Shown here: positions 1 to 8,641 of the stretch, one piece after another
How the letters are laid out: each line of letters starts with the position of its first letter
Numbering within the stretch: the stretch's first letter is position 1
Source of the DNA: Nanobdellati archaeon
GTDB lineage: Archaea > B1Sed10-29 > JAGVWA01
DNA: 60,744 nucleotides
Assembly (NCBI GenBank): GCA_018304505.1
Contig: JAGVWA010000007.1
Location: 1 to 60,744 of the forward strand
Direction: 5' to 3'
The notes under the pieces: generated by a model
Seen by the model: only the letters and a program-made list of their open reading frames with translations
What the model was told of the DNA's origin: nothing
Databases searched by the model: none
Made by a program: the position numbers and the translations under genes

Positions 1-1
1 T

Positions 2-3000
2 GGTCTTCATTATGTTGTTTTTAATGTGACTGATGGTGCGGGTAATGAGAATTCGACAGCTGCGAGTAATATTACTATTACGGTTGATAATACGGTTCCG
101 ACGTGGGATTTGATTGATTTGATACCTATAGGGAATGCTAATGTTTCTGGGGCTACGGTGAATATTGTTGCTTTCGAAGTGTTTGATTTGAGTTTGGATA
201 ATAATAGTGCTTATTTCCGTTTGGTGAATTCGACGGGTAGTAATCTAACAGCGTGGACTCAGATGGTGAATGATAGTTTTATTGATGGTGGTGCTGATGG
301 TTTGGATGCGGTGAACTTCTCAAGTAGCTTTAATAGCACAGCATTTGATGATGGCACTTACTATATTGTCTTTAATGTGACTGATGGGGCTGGCAATGAG
401 AATGCTTCTGCAGATACCAACAGAACAATAATCATCGACAATACAAATCCGATATGGGATCTATCAGCAATCTCGCCCGTACAAGGCGCGAACATCTCAG
501 GAACACTGATGATCTCAGCATTCAATGTAATTGACATGACGCTGGATAATCAGAGTGTTTACTTCCAGCTACTTAACTCAACGGGTAGTAATGTGACTGC
601 ATGGGCATTAATGAGTAATGATAGCTTCTTTGATGGGGGGGCAGAGGGCACAGATTTGGCAAACTTCTCAGGAAGCGTGTTAACCACAGGACTGACCGAT
701 GGTCTACATTACATTGTTTTCAATGTCACGGATAACGCATCAAATGTCAATACCACAGCTGCCAGTAATGTAACCCTCACTATTGACAACTCAAAGTCAG
801 TAGTGTCTTTAACTACAGCTACGCCCTTGAATGAATTAAACTTCTCATCAACTAGCGGAAACTTATCAATAGCCGCAGTCACAATAAGCGATTTGACATT
901 GAACACCACGGGTGTTTATCTCCAAATCGCAAATAGCAGCGGTGACAATGTTACTGAATGGACTTTGATGGTTAATACTTCATACATAGACGGCGGTCCT
1001 GATGGCCTTGACTCTGCAAACTTCTCAGGTACTCTAAATGTCTCCGTACTAGCTGATGGCCGCCACTTTATAGTCTTTAATGTTACAGACTCTGCAAGCA
1101 ATGAAAATGCCACAGGCATCGCCAATATAACTATTAATCTTGACGACACGGTTCCAACATGGGATCTGACAAGCATGGCTCCGTTAACAAGTGCTAATGT
1201 TAGTGCAGTACTTACAGTGGTTAACCTTTCAATCAGTGATTTAACTCTATCCAACACGTCTGTTTACTTCCAGCTTGTCAACTCAACAGGTATTAACGTA
1301 ACAGAGTGGACCCCAATGGCGAACACCACGTATACAGACGGGGGTGATAATGGTCTTGACACTGCAAACTTCACCGGGACATTCAGCACAACTTCCCTGT
1401 CAAGAGATGGGCTACACTACATTGTTTTCAATGTGACAGATGCTGCAACAAACGCAAACACATCAGCAACATCAAACAGAACAATAACAATAGATAACAC
1501 CAACACTACCTGGACATTGCCTGCAGCGCCAGTTCAAACCGCGAACTTATCCGGCACGGTGACCGTTACAGACTTGGGAGTATCTGACTTGACGCTCGAC
1601 AACAATTCGGTTTACTTTACCATCCTAAACGCCTCAGGCAGCAATGTCACGAGCCGGATACAATTAGTTAATACAACGTCCTCTGAGGGGGGTGCTGATG
1701 GTCTTGACTTTGCAAACTTTAGTGGTAATGTTAGCGTAACGGGTGTGACTGATGGCGCCCACATTGTCGTGTTCAATGTTACAGACGGGGCTGGAAACAT
1801 CAACGCTAGTGTCTCATCAAATGTATCAATAACAATTGACAATACAAATCCATCAGTAAATGCAATTCTCACTAATGATAGCGACAACAACGTTTCTGGA
1901 TTAATAATAATAAACGCCACCGTATCTGATGTAACGTCAGGATTAAACAATATCTCATCAATCCAATACAGGGTACACAACAAAACAGGAAATGAGACCA
2001 GCTATGTAACCATGAATCATTCAGACGGAACAGCCAACCTCGCAAACTACACCGTGACAATAAATACTTCTGTATTTGCCGATGGGGTATACAACATATC
2101 AATAAACATTTCGGACTTTGCAGGCAATGAAAACTCATCAGAAATCCGAACTATGGCTATCGATAACATAGCTCCGGCAAGCCTCGCAATAACCTTTAAC
2201 ATAAGCAATTCAACATGGGCATCAGGATTGAATTTCAATGTAACTGGAACATACGTCGAGCCATCAGCGTCACCATCCACTACTATTGTAGTAACGCAAG
2301 TTGCCACCAACACAACCTGGACATGCGACAACGCTACAGGTGTTGGAGATGAGCAAGTTAATTGCACAATATCAGAAATCGGAAACACTAACTTTGGAGG
2401 GGAATTCAGAGCAACACTAACAGTCGTATCAACAACGGGATTGACATCAACCACTAATGCCTCAATATGGGTCTTCAATGCAGACCCATTTGTGCCAATA
2501 CAACCAACAGGTGTCAATGTAACCTCGACAGCATTCGCTCAAAAGAGGTCAAAGTACCAGATAGTAGTTCCAAACATAATCCCTTCGAGCATTGCCAATA
2601 CGTCACAGGGATTACTGCAAGTTGGTCAGATAATGCCAATATACTTTGCTGACAGCTCAGGGAATGCGGTGTTCCCATTTGCATCGCCAGACGTGATTGA
2701 GAACTTAGCGTATACATTCAACTTTAGTGTTAATCATAGTGGCGTCAGTACAGGTAGCCTACTAAACTTAACAATCCAGGTGCCCGGCTTAATGCCAGCA
2801 GTGCTTCAAACGCAGACAATATACACACCGATAGGGTCGAATACTGTTACTAGAATAGCACCCAGCTTTACAAACGTGTCAAATCCTCTGGAGGGGGTTT
2901 CAACATTTACAGTGAGGTATAATGGTTCAAGTTATAATACATCAACAAATACATCACTGGTGACATACGGAAGTTATGATGTGACATCTGGTAACTTAAC

Positions 3001-4675
3001 AGTAACAATAAATGTTACAGACAACACAAGCATTATAAACGGCTCTGTAATATTTGTCGTAACGCCGCCAGTAAACATAACCTCTCAGTCAGTAAGTGGC
3101 ATAAACATGGCTGCCGGACCAAATCCCGGAGCAAGCGGTACGCTTACAACATACTTAATGAATATATCTTCTACAAGTACCTACTTTGCACCTGACAACC
3201 TGACAATGATGTTCGGCTTTCCGGCGAATGTCACAGTTTGGCAAGCTGCAATTGCAGCCTCATCCAACACTACATACAACATAACATCTAACCCCGTGCT
3301 CACTGCATGGAACGGCTCAGAGTATGCTGTATTGGCAAATAGTTCATTCCAGGACTCAAACATTACAAATGTCACCAACTGCTTTAACATGACATTCAGC
3401 ATATCAAACTCTGCTATTGGCACAAAGAACCTTACCGTCTGTATGACTGGCTATGAATGGAAGATCGGTCAGTCAAGCTTGCTTGACTTCACAGCAGGTG
3501 CAGCAAGGGCAGTGAACTTCACCGCAAACATAAGTTTCCCGCAATTAGCAGAATCAGCAGCAACAACCAATGATGCAGATACCACAAGAACATATAAGAC
3601 AACACTAGTAATGGGTTCAGATGGTGCGCTAACAATACCCGACTCAAGTCTCCCCGGATGGAGCTCCAAAAACGCCATTGCAGCAGTAATCGTTAATGGG
3701 CAAACATTATCTAGCACGCAATATGCAGATGGTTCTGTAGTAATTAATGGAACAGGCCTGAATGCTGGTCCTGTTGAAGTGTTTGTACAATGGACGAGGA
3801 CATCAAATGAAACCGTATCCTCTTCAGGGGGTGCAGCAGCTACCCCAACGCCGAAAACAGTAGGCGGCGCCACTGTAGAAGTGAGCGTAACAGCAGGCAT
3901 GCAACCAGCGAAAGCAGGGGCAACGACGACCGTTGATATCCCTGCATCAATATCTGAAAAGCTCGGTGTAGAAAAAATTGAAATCAAGGCAAAGAACGAC
4001 ATCCCTGCAGGGGCAACGATAGAAGTGCAAAAGATTTCAGACAAGCCAGCAACAATAGCCATCGCACCGCCAGCAGCAGCAGTCGGCGGCGGTCCAGTAT
4101 ATGCATACCTCGAAATAACGACAAGTGGCTTTACAACTGACGATGTTGAAGAGGCAACGATCGACTTCAAGGTTGCAAAGTCATGGTTAGAAGAAAATGG
4201 ATTTACGCCAGCGGACATCGCCCTGAATAGGTTCCACGGGGACGTGTGGAGCGAACTACCTACCGAGGTAATCGAAGGCAATGGGGAATTCGTGTGGTTC
4301 TCTGCAGTCTCGCCAGGCTTCTCAACCTTCGCAGTCCTGCCAAAGATCTCAGCAGTCGGAGTCACAGAAGAAGAAGCCGCAGCAGCACAACCAACGCCAA
4401 CACCAGCACCAACGCCAGCACCGGCTCCAGTGGTTGAAGAGCCAGTAATGGAGGAAGAGATACCAGCGCCAGGATTCGCTCCAGAAGCAGAAGAAGTCGC
4501 GCCGGCACAAGTTGACTACACGCTCATCGGAATCATCGCAGCAATAATCATCCTGGGTGCACTACTGTACTTCTTCAGCGCTCCAAGGGGAGAAAAACCA
4601 CATGGGGTAAGCGCAAAAGTGAAACACGCAGTAGGCAAGATTACTGGAAAAAGAAAAGGCTTTGAGCAACTCTAA
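2..4675 (+). CDS. Giant repeat-containing surface protein, 5' end outside window
   Basis: The frame is open to the left edge (residues GLHYVVFNVTDG precede the first possible start, a GTG at 26), so this is the C-terminal part of a longer protein. About six Ig-like repeats of roughly 115-120 residues fill the first two thirds. Each has a W-D-L start, a Y-F-x-L-x-N-S-T-G core and a closing F-N-V-T-D plus I-D-N-T. N-x-S/T sequons are very dense, suggesting heavy N-glycosylation. Near the C-terminus (nt ~3870-4350) lies a PGF-pre-PGF-like domain ending SPGFSTFAV. A Pro/Glu linker, one membrane helix (nt ~4515-4580) and a short basic tail follow. It is probably a cell-envelope or adhesion protein. 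Codon use in the first ~350 nt is visibly richer in T-ending codons than the rest. Confidence 0.85.
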   Translation, partial: GLHYVVFNVTDGAGNENSTAASNITITVDNTVPTWDLIDLIPIGNANVSGATVNIVAFEVFDLSLDNNSAYFRLVNSTGSNLTAWTQMVNDSFIDGGADGLDAVNFSSSFNSTAFDDGTYYIVFNVTDGAGNENASADTNRTIIIDNTNPIWDLSAISPVQGANISGTLMISAFNVIDMTLDNQSVYFQLLNSTGSNVTAWALMSNDSFFDGGAEGTDLANFSGSVLTTGLTDGLHYIVFNVTDNASNVNTTAASNVTLTIDNSKSVVSLTTATPLNELNFSSTSGNLSIAAVTISDLTLNTTGVYLQIANSSGDNVTEWTLMVNTSYIDGGPDGLDSANFSGTLNVSVLADGRHFIVFNVTDSASNENATGIANITINLDDTVPTWDLTSMAPLTSANVSAVLTVVNLSISDLTLSNTSVYFQLVNSTGINVTEWTPMANTTYTDGGDNGLDTANFTGTFSTTSLSRDGLHYIVFNVTDAATNANTSATSNRTITIDNTNTTWTLPAAPVQTANLSGTVTVTDLGVSDLTLDNNSVYFTILNASGSNVTSRIQLVNTTSSEGGADGLDFANFSGNVSVTGVTDGAHIVVFNVTDGAGNINASVSSNVSITIDNTNPSVNAILTNDSDNNVSGLIIINATVSDVTSGLNNISSIQYRVHNKTGNETSYVTMNHSDGTANLANYTVTINTSVFADGVYNISINISDFAGNENSSEIRTMAIDNIAPASLAITFNISNSTWASGLNFNVTGTYVEPSASPSTTIVVTQVATNTTWTCDNATGVGDEQVNCTISEIGNTNFGGEFRATLTVVSTTGLTSTTNASIWVFNADPFVPIQPTGVNVTSTAFAQKRSKYQIVVPNIIPSSIANTSQGLLQVGQIMPIYFADSSGNAVFPFASPDVIENLAYTFNFSVNHSGVSTGSLLNLTIQVPGLMPAVLQTQTIYTPIGSNTVTRIAPSFTNVSNPLEGVSTFTVRYNGSSYNTSTNTSLVTYGSYDVTSGNLTVTINVTDNTSIINGSVIFVVTPPVNITSQSVSGINMAAGPNPGASGTLTTYLMNISSTSTYFAPDNLTMMFGFPANVTVWQAAIAASSNTTYNITSNPVLTAWNGSEYAVLANSSFQDSNITNVTNCFNMTFSISNSAIGTKNLTVCMTGYEWKIGQSSLLDFTAGAARAVNFTANISFPQLAESAATTNDADTTRTYKTTLVMGSDGALTIPDSSLPGWSSKNAIAAVIVNGQTLSSTQYADGSVVINGTGLNAGPVEVFVQWTRTSNETVSSSGGAAATPTPKTVGGATVEVSVTAGMQPAKAGATTTVDIPASISEKLGVEKIEIKAKNDIPAGATIEVQKISDKPATIAIAPPAAAVGGGPVYAYLEITTSGFTTDDVEEATIDFKVAKSWLEENGFTPADIALNRFHGDVWSELPTEVIEGNGEFVWFSAVSPGFSTFAVLPKISAVGVTEEEAAAAQPTPTPAPTPAPAPVVEEPVMEEEIPAPGFAPEAEEVAPAQVDYTLIGIIAAIIILGALLYFFSAPRGEKPHGVSAKVKHAVGKITGKRKGFEQL

Positions 4676-4723
4676 AAACCCACTTTGAGGGGGGGCTCTA
4701 AAAACCCAAAATCAAGTAAAAGC

Positions 4724-4758
4724 GAACGGCCACGCGCCGTTCACGCAACTCTTTTTTT
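4724..4758 (+). terminator. Hairpin plus T-run terminator after the surface-protein gene
   Basis: A perfect 7-bp stem, GAACGGC at 4724-4730 against GCCGTTC at 4736-4742, has a 5-nt loop. Nine bases later comes a run of seven T at 4752-4758. It lies between the ends of two convergent genes (surface protein on plus, RFC on minus). Archaeal termination depends mainly on the T-run, so the stem may be incidental. Confidence 0.55.
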
Positions 4759-4812
4759 CGTTAGCTAGTTAGAAGTTAAATAGTTAGAAAAAGGAAATGC
4801 TTTGTAGAAAAG

Positions 4813-5775
4813 CTATTTCTTTCCCGCTAAAACAAGGTAAGCGAGCAGCGAATCCAGTTGAATGCGCTCATTAGCGCCCTCTGTCAGCCTGAAATTGTAC
4901 TCGCCAATGCGGTCGATGATCTCGATCTTTTTCCGCTCGTCCAATTTATCGCTAGCAGAAACGCTCTTGTAAACCTGCAAGATCACTTCCTCCCCAGACA
5001 TGGCGTACTCGAACAGCAGCGCGTCCAAGTTCTTCCTGGCGTCCTCGAAGTTCCCCGACAATGCAAGCTCCACGAGTTGTTCGATTTCTTTAGGCCGCGC
5101 ACGTGCAGCGGTCTTGTAAACCACGTCCTCAGTGATGTTGTCAGTAGTCGCGGCGCTCGTCTGCAGGAAATTAATCGATTTTCTCATGTCTCCCTCACTC
5201 GCGTAAACCAAGGCAGCATAGGCCATCTTGTCCACGTTCAGCTTCTCTGCCGTCGCAATGTGTCCCAAAAAGTCAACTATCTCCTTCTCTGGCAGCGGCT
5301 TAAATCTGAAAACAGCGCACCGCGACTGGATTGGCTCAATTAATTTTGATGAATAATTCGCACTCATAATAAAACGGCATGTGCCCGTGAATTTCTCCAT
5401 GGTCCTGCGCAACGCGTTTTGCGCGTCCCGGGTCAACGCGTCAGACTCATCTAGGAAAATAATCTTGAACTTGTAATCCCCATAGGGCATGATGCTAGCG
5501 AAATCCTTTATCCTAGTTCGGACAACGTCAATACCTCGCTCGTCAGAAGCATTGAGTTCGAGAAAATTCTGGTTGAAATTCTCGCCAAAAAGATCTCGCG
5601 CAAGCGCCAAACTGCTAGCCGTCTTGCCTGTGCCAGCTGGGCCGGCGAAAATGAGGTGCGGCATGCTCTTTTTATTTACGTAGGCTTTCAGCCTCTCGAT
5701 AATTTCCTTGTGCCCGCGCAGCTCGCCCAAGGTCCTTGGCCTGTACTTTTCAGTCCACGGTAATTCAATGTCCAT
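4813..5775 (-). CDS. rfcS: Replication factor C small subunit (clamp loader)
   Basis: A protein of 320 residues starting MDIELPWTEKYRP, the classic RFC small-subunit N-terminus. Walker A is GPAGTGKT at residues 45-52. Walker B is the I-I-F-L-D-E-S-D segment. The arginine-finger region is visible as I-Q-S-R-C. The protein loads the PCNA sliding clamp onto primed DNA together with the large subunit, which is not in this window. The frame stays open upstream to 6246, but the start at 5775 fits the family N-terminus exactly and the extension would run through the divergent neighbour. Its length matches archaeal RfcS (~320). The stop codon is TAG. It is transcribed divergently from the YbjQ-family gene. 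Confidence 0.95.
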   Translation of the reverse strand: MDIELPWTEKYRPRTLGELRGHKEIIERLKAYVNKKSMPHLIFAGPAGTGKTASSLALARDLFGENFNQNFLELNASDERGIDVVRTRIKDFASIMPYGDYKFKIIFLDESDALTRDAQNALRRTMEKFTGTCRFIMSANYSSKLIEPIQSRCAVFRFKPLPEKEIVDFLGHIATAEKLNVDKMAYAALVYASEGDMRKSINFLQTSAATTDNITEDVVYKTAARARPKEIEQLVELALSGNFEDARKNLDALLFEYAMSGEEVILQVYKSVSASDKLDERKKIEIIDRIGEYNFRLTEGANERIQLDSLLAYLVLAGKK

Positions 5776-5825
5776 CAGAAATCCCCAGGGACTATTATGA
5801 GCGATGGTGTTTTTAAAGCGTTGTG

Positions 5826-5834
5826 TTTTTATAC
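5826..5834 (+). promoter_or_regulatory. TATA-like box upstream of the YbjQ-family gene
   Basis: The T-rich TATA-like string TTTTTATAC lies about 36-44 nt before the ATG at 5870. GCAGGGTG just before that ATG could serve as a weak ribosome binding site, so this transcript probably has a short leader. The intergenic region is shared with the divergent rfcS start at 5775. Confidence 0.35.
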
Positions 5835-5869
5835 ATGTACTGATTTCACTATAGCAGGGTGTATAAAGC

Positions 5870-6229
5870 ATGGCAAAACCAAGAAAAGGGATAATAATCA
5901 GCACAACGGATTCGATTCCAGGATACGAAATCAATGAAATCAAGGGCATTGTTTCAGGCACTTCAGTCAGGGCGCGCTTTTTCGGCAAGGACCTTATAGC
6001 GATTGGCAGGGTCCTGATAGGCGGCGAAATTCCCGAGTACGCGAACATGATCAGGGACGCGCGCAAGGACGTCGTACTTAGGGCAATGGCAAACGCGCAG
6101 GTCCTAGGTGCAGATGCGATATTGGGATTGCGAATGGAAAGCACAGCGCAGATAGTTCCTGGCACGGTCGAGCTGTTTGGAAAGCCGCTGCAAGCAAGGG
6201 CGCCCGCACCCAAGAAGAGAAAAAGGTAA
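5870..6229 (+). CDS. YbjQ/UPF0145 family protein
   Basis: A 119-residue protein. The family pattern is clear: T-T-D-x-I-P-G-Y-E near the N-terminus, then K-G-I-V-S-G-T-S-V, G-G-E-I-P-E-Y, R-x-A-x-x-A-x-x-L-G-A-D-A-I-L-G-L-R, and a terminal V-P-G-T-V-E-L-F-G. YbjQ-like proteins form small oligomers annotated as putative heavy-metal-binding; no reaction is established. The C-terminus ends in a basic tail (APAPKKRKR) not typical of the family, which could contact nucleic acid. The next gene starts 50 nt downstream on the same strand. Confidence 0.85.
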   Translation: MAKPRKGIIISTTDSIPGYEINEIKGIVSGTSVRARFFGKDLIAIGRVLIGGEIPEYANMIRDARKDVVLRAMANAQVLGADAILGLRMESTAQIVPGTVELFGKPLQARAPAPKKRKR

Positions 6230-6279
6230 AGTAATAAAAAGCCCATTGCACAGAATAAATCATATAGGGCGATTAGAAC

Positions 6280-6594
6280 ATGGCAGAATTCTCAGGATTA
6301 CTCATCTTAATAGGCGCAGGGTTCTTGGGCTACGTTTTCTCAGACCTGCTGAAGGAACTCGGCTTGGGAGAGACAAAGGCGTACTCATTCGGAACAGTGC
6401 TTGGCCTTGGCGTGCTCGCATTTCTGGCGTATTGGTGGCAACCCTTTTTCATTTTCGGCAGAATCCAGGCAGTGCCATTAAGTGGATTCTATGGCACGGA
6501 TTATTTCAACTTCACGATCGCGCTGATGATGGGAAACGGAGCCCGATTGGTCGAACGCTTAATAAGGTTCAAGAAAACCCCAAAGCTCTACTAA
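6280..6594 (+). CDS. Small membrane protein, function unknown
   Basis: A 104-residue protein with two clear hydrophobic stretches, residues ~5-22 (LLILIGAGFLGYVFSDLL) and ~38-60 (FGTVLGLGVLAFLAYWW). A weaker third one includes Y-F-N-F-T-I-A-L-M-M, and the tail is basic (VERLIRFKKTPKLY). No family is recognised. It ends 15 nt before the methylthiotransferase gene and may be co-transcribed with it. Confidence 0.65.
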   Translation: MAEFSGLLILIGAGFLGYVFSDLLKELGLGETKAYSFGTVLGLGVLAFLAYWWQPFFIFGRIQAVPLSGFYGTDYFNFTIALMMGNGARLVERLIRFKKTPKLY

Positions 6595-6609
6595 CTAAGT
6601 TGACTTTTT

Positions 6610-7848
6610 ATGAAAATTTTCATAGACAGCTATGGCTGCTCAAGCAACATGGCCGACGGGCAGTTCATCAAGAAGCAAATCCGGCAGCAGCAGGAACATG
6701 AATTAACACCCCTCTGCGATGCAGAAACCGTTATACTGAACACATGCGCAGTAAAAAATGCGACAGAGTCCAAGATGCTGCACAGAATCAGAACATACAA
6801 GGCCATGAACAAGCGCGTCATTGTAACAGGCTGCCTGCCTAAGGTAAATGGCAAGGTTCTCGAAAAACACAACGTGCAGCAAGTCGACACCAACTCAATA
6901 AACAAAATAAACAGCGCAATCAGTGACGGTGCAAACTACTTCTCTGGCAAGCCATTCGACAAAACAAAAAGTGGATTCCTGCTCGACGAAACGAACGTCG
7001 CAATTATCCCGATAAGCGAAGGCTGCCTCAATCGCTGTACATTCTGCGGCACAAAAAACGCGCGTGGCAATCTGTACAGCTACAGCGAAGAAAACATAAT
7101 CGCTGCAATGCAAAACGCGATACAGCAAGGCAAAACAGAAATCTACCTTACGAGCCAAGACTCTGGATGCTACGGTTTTGACAAGAAGACCAGCTTACCG
7201 CAACTGGTTTCAAAACTAATCCAGATTCCAGGGGACTACAAGATACGTATTGGGATGATGAATCCGCATCACGCAGTCAAAATCATTGACCCCCTACTTG
7301 AAGTGATGAAATCAGACAAGGTGTACAAGTTCATCCATGTGCCAGTGCAATCTGGATCTGACCGCGTGCTGATGGAAATGCTTCGCGGGCACTCGACAAA
7401 CGAGTTCTATGAAGTTGTTGAGAAGGCGAGAAAAGCGTTTCCTGAAATAACGATCGCGACAGACATAATTGTAGGGTATCCCACAGAGGCCGATGCTGAT
7501 TTCCAAGACACCGTTGGGCTAATTAAGCGAGTCAAGCCGGCTGTGATGAACCTCTCCAAGTTTTATCCGCGCCCCAACACAGCCGCGTCAAGACTCAAAA
7601 TGCATTCCACCCAGGTGCTCGCAGAGAGGTCAAAAACCATCACACGAGCCTTCAGGGAAATCCGACAAGATGAAAACAACATGGAGATCGGGGCAGAATT
7701 CGTAGTGGCTTGCAATGGCGAAAAAACCCGCCTGGGCAACTACAGGCAGGTCTTTCTAGAAAAACCAGCATACGGAAACCACACAATCAAAATAGTAGCT
7801 GCTGGTCCGCTGCACCTAAGAGCACAAGTAATCGAGACCTATATATAA
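6610..7848 (+). CDS. tRNA methylthiotransferase, MtaB/CDKAL1-like radical SAM
   Basis: A 412-residue protein with the complete MiaB-family architecture. The N-terminal UPF0004 domain has its three iron-sulfur cysteines in S-Y-G-C-S, L-N-T-C-A-V and V-T-G-C-L. The radical SAM motif is C-x3-C-x2-C at Cys139, Cys143 and Cys146 (GCLNRCTFC). A C-terminal TRAM-like domain starts around residue 350. Archaeal members convert t6A to ms2t6A at tRNA position 37. The G-C-L-N-R-C-T-F-C context and the full length fit the archaeal/eukaryotic e-MtaB group better than MiaB or RimO (inference from motif memory). Confidence 0.9.
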   Translation: MKIFIDSYGCSSNMADGQFIKKQIRQQQEHELTPLCDAETVILNTCAVKNATESKMLHRIRTYKAMNKRVIVTGCLPKVNGKVLEKHNVQQVDTNSINKINSAISDGANYFSGKPFDKTKSGFLLDETNVAIIPISEGCLNRCTFCGTKNARGNLYSYSEENIIAAMQNAIQQGKTEIYLTSQDSGCYGFDKKTSLPQLVSKLIQIPGDYKIRIGMMNPHHAVKIIDPLLEVMKSDKVYKFIHVPVQSGSDRVLMEMLRGHSTNEFYEVVEKARKAFPEITIATDIIVGYPTEADADFQDTVGLIKRVKPAVMNLSKFYPRPNTAASRLKMHSTQVLAERSKTITRAFREIRQDENNMEIGAEFVVACNGEKTRLGNYRQVFLEKPAYGNHTIKIVAAGPLHLRAQVIETYI

Positions 7849-7867
7849 ATACAAGTAAAGGGATAAT

Positions 7868-8608
7868 ATGGCTATGGAGAGCATTTTCCAAAAAACCAAT
7901 GAAACGTACATTGATTCCTTCAGGCTCGTCTTGGGATTCAGCGTTTTCGTCATTCTTTCATCACTAATGCTGCCCCTGCTTTCCAGCTATATCAACGGCG
8001 GCGCCGGCCTAGTCAGGTACTCAAGTTTATTTTTTGACATGACGCTCGAGCAGGCAGTTGTATTCGTTTTTATTGGCTTGCTCTCGACGCTGTTCCTGTC
8101 AATTTTCATTACTGCCATCGTCAGCATCGTCAAGTTAAAGGAAACAGCAGACGAAGTTTTGTTTGAGAAGGTCGTCGATTTGTTCCCAAAGTACGTGGCC
8201 AGGGTTTTCCTGCTGCTCTTGCTTATGATGGTTCTCACGGTAGTCATCGGCTCAATATTCGATTTCCTGTCATTGCCAACATACCTATCGCAGATCCTCT
8301 TCCTTGTCATGTTTTTGCCGTTCATGTTCGCGCCGCAAGTCGTGGTGTTGGAGCATCTAAGAACCCTGCCGGCGATAACCGACGCCATAAACTTCATAAC
8401 GATAGCCCCAAAGGCCACCATGGAGCTGCTTGCCCTCGGAACAATTTCGCTTTTTGCCCTGACCTTCATTGAAGTTATATTGTCAAGCATATTCCTGTAC
8501 GAGCACAAGCTCATATCAATAATTTTATTGTCTGTACTTGTTCTGCCGTACCTGATTATGTACGCAACGCAGTTGTACATACGCAGATATCCGTTGGCGA
8601 AAACTTAA
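7868..8608 (+). CDS. Polytopic membrane protein, function unknown
   Basis: A 246-residue protein with about six hydrophobic segments: residues ~20-40, 62-88, 115-137, 145-160, 188-205 and 213-235. It has few charged residues between them. It resembles the loosely defined archaeal membrane proteins of the glycerophosphodiester-phosphodiesterase-membrane-domain type, but no catalytic motif is seen. The start could be the ATG at 7868 or at 7874. It lies between the methylthiotransferase and topoisomerase genes on the same strand. Confidence 0.65.
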   Translation: MAMESIFQKTNETYIDSFRLVLGFSVFVILSSLMLPLLSSYINGGAGLVRYSSLFFDMTLEQAVVFVFIGLLSTLFLSIFITAIVSIVKLKETADEVLFEKVVDLFPKYVARVFLLLLLMMVLTVVIGSIFDFLSLPTYLSQILFLVMFLPFMFAPQVVVLEHLRTLPAITDAINFITIAPKATMELLALGTISLFALTFIEVILSSIFLYEHKLISIILLSVLVLPYLIMYATQLYIRRYPLAKT

Positions 8609-8612
8609 AGCT

Positions 8613-8621
8613 TTTTATATA
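8613..8621 (+). promoter_or_regulatory. TATA box of the topoisomerase gene
   Basis: TTTTATATA at 8613-8621 sits 21-29 nt before the ATG at 8642, so the predicted transcript would be leaderless or nearly so. The preceding gene ends at 8608, so this is a dedicated promoter. Confidence 0.5.
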
Positions 8622-8641
8622 ACAAATAACGTGAAACAACA

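Noticed and set aside
3469-4365. 298-codon open frame on the minus strand
   Set aside because: It is antisense to the strongly supported surface-protein frame; composition is a mirror of Ala/Thr-rich codons and there is no motif.
5776-6246. N-terminal extension of the RFC small subunit
   Set aside because: The family N-terminus starts exactly at 5775, and the extension overlaps the divergent YbjQ gene on the other strand.
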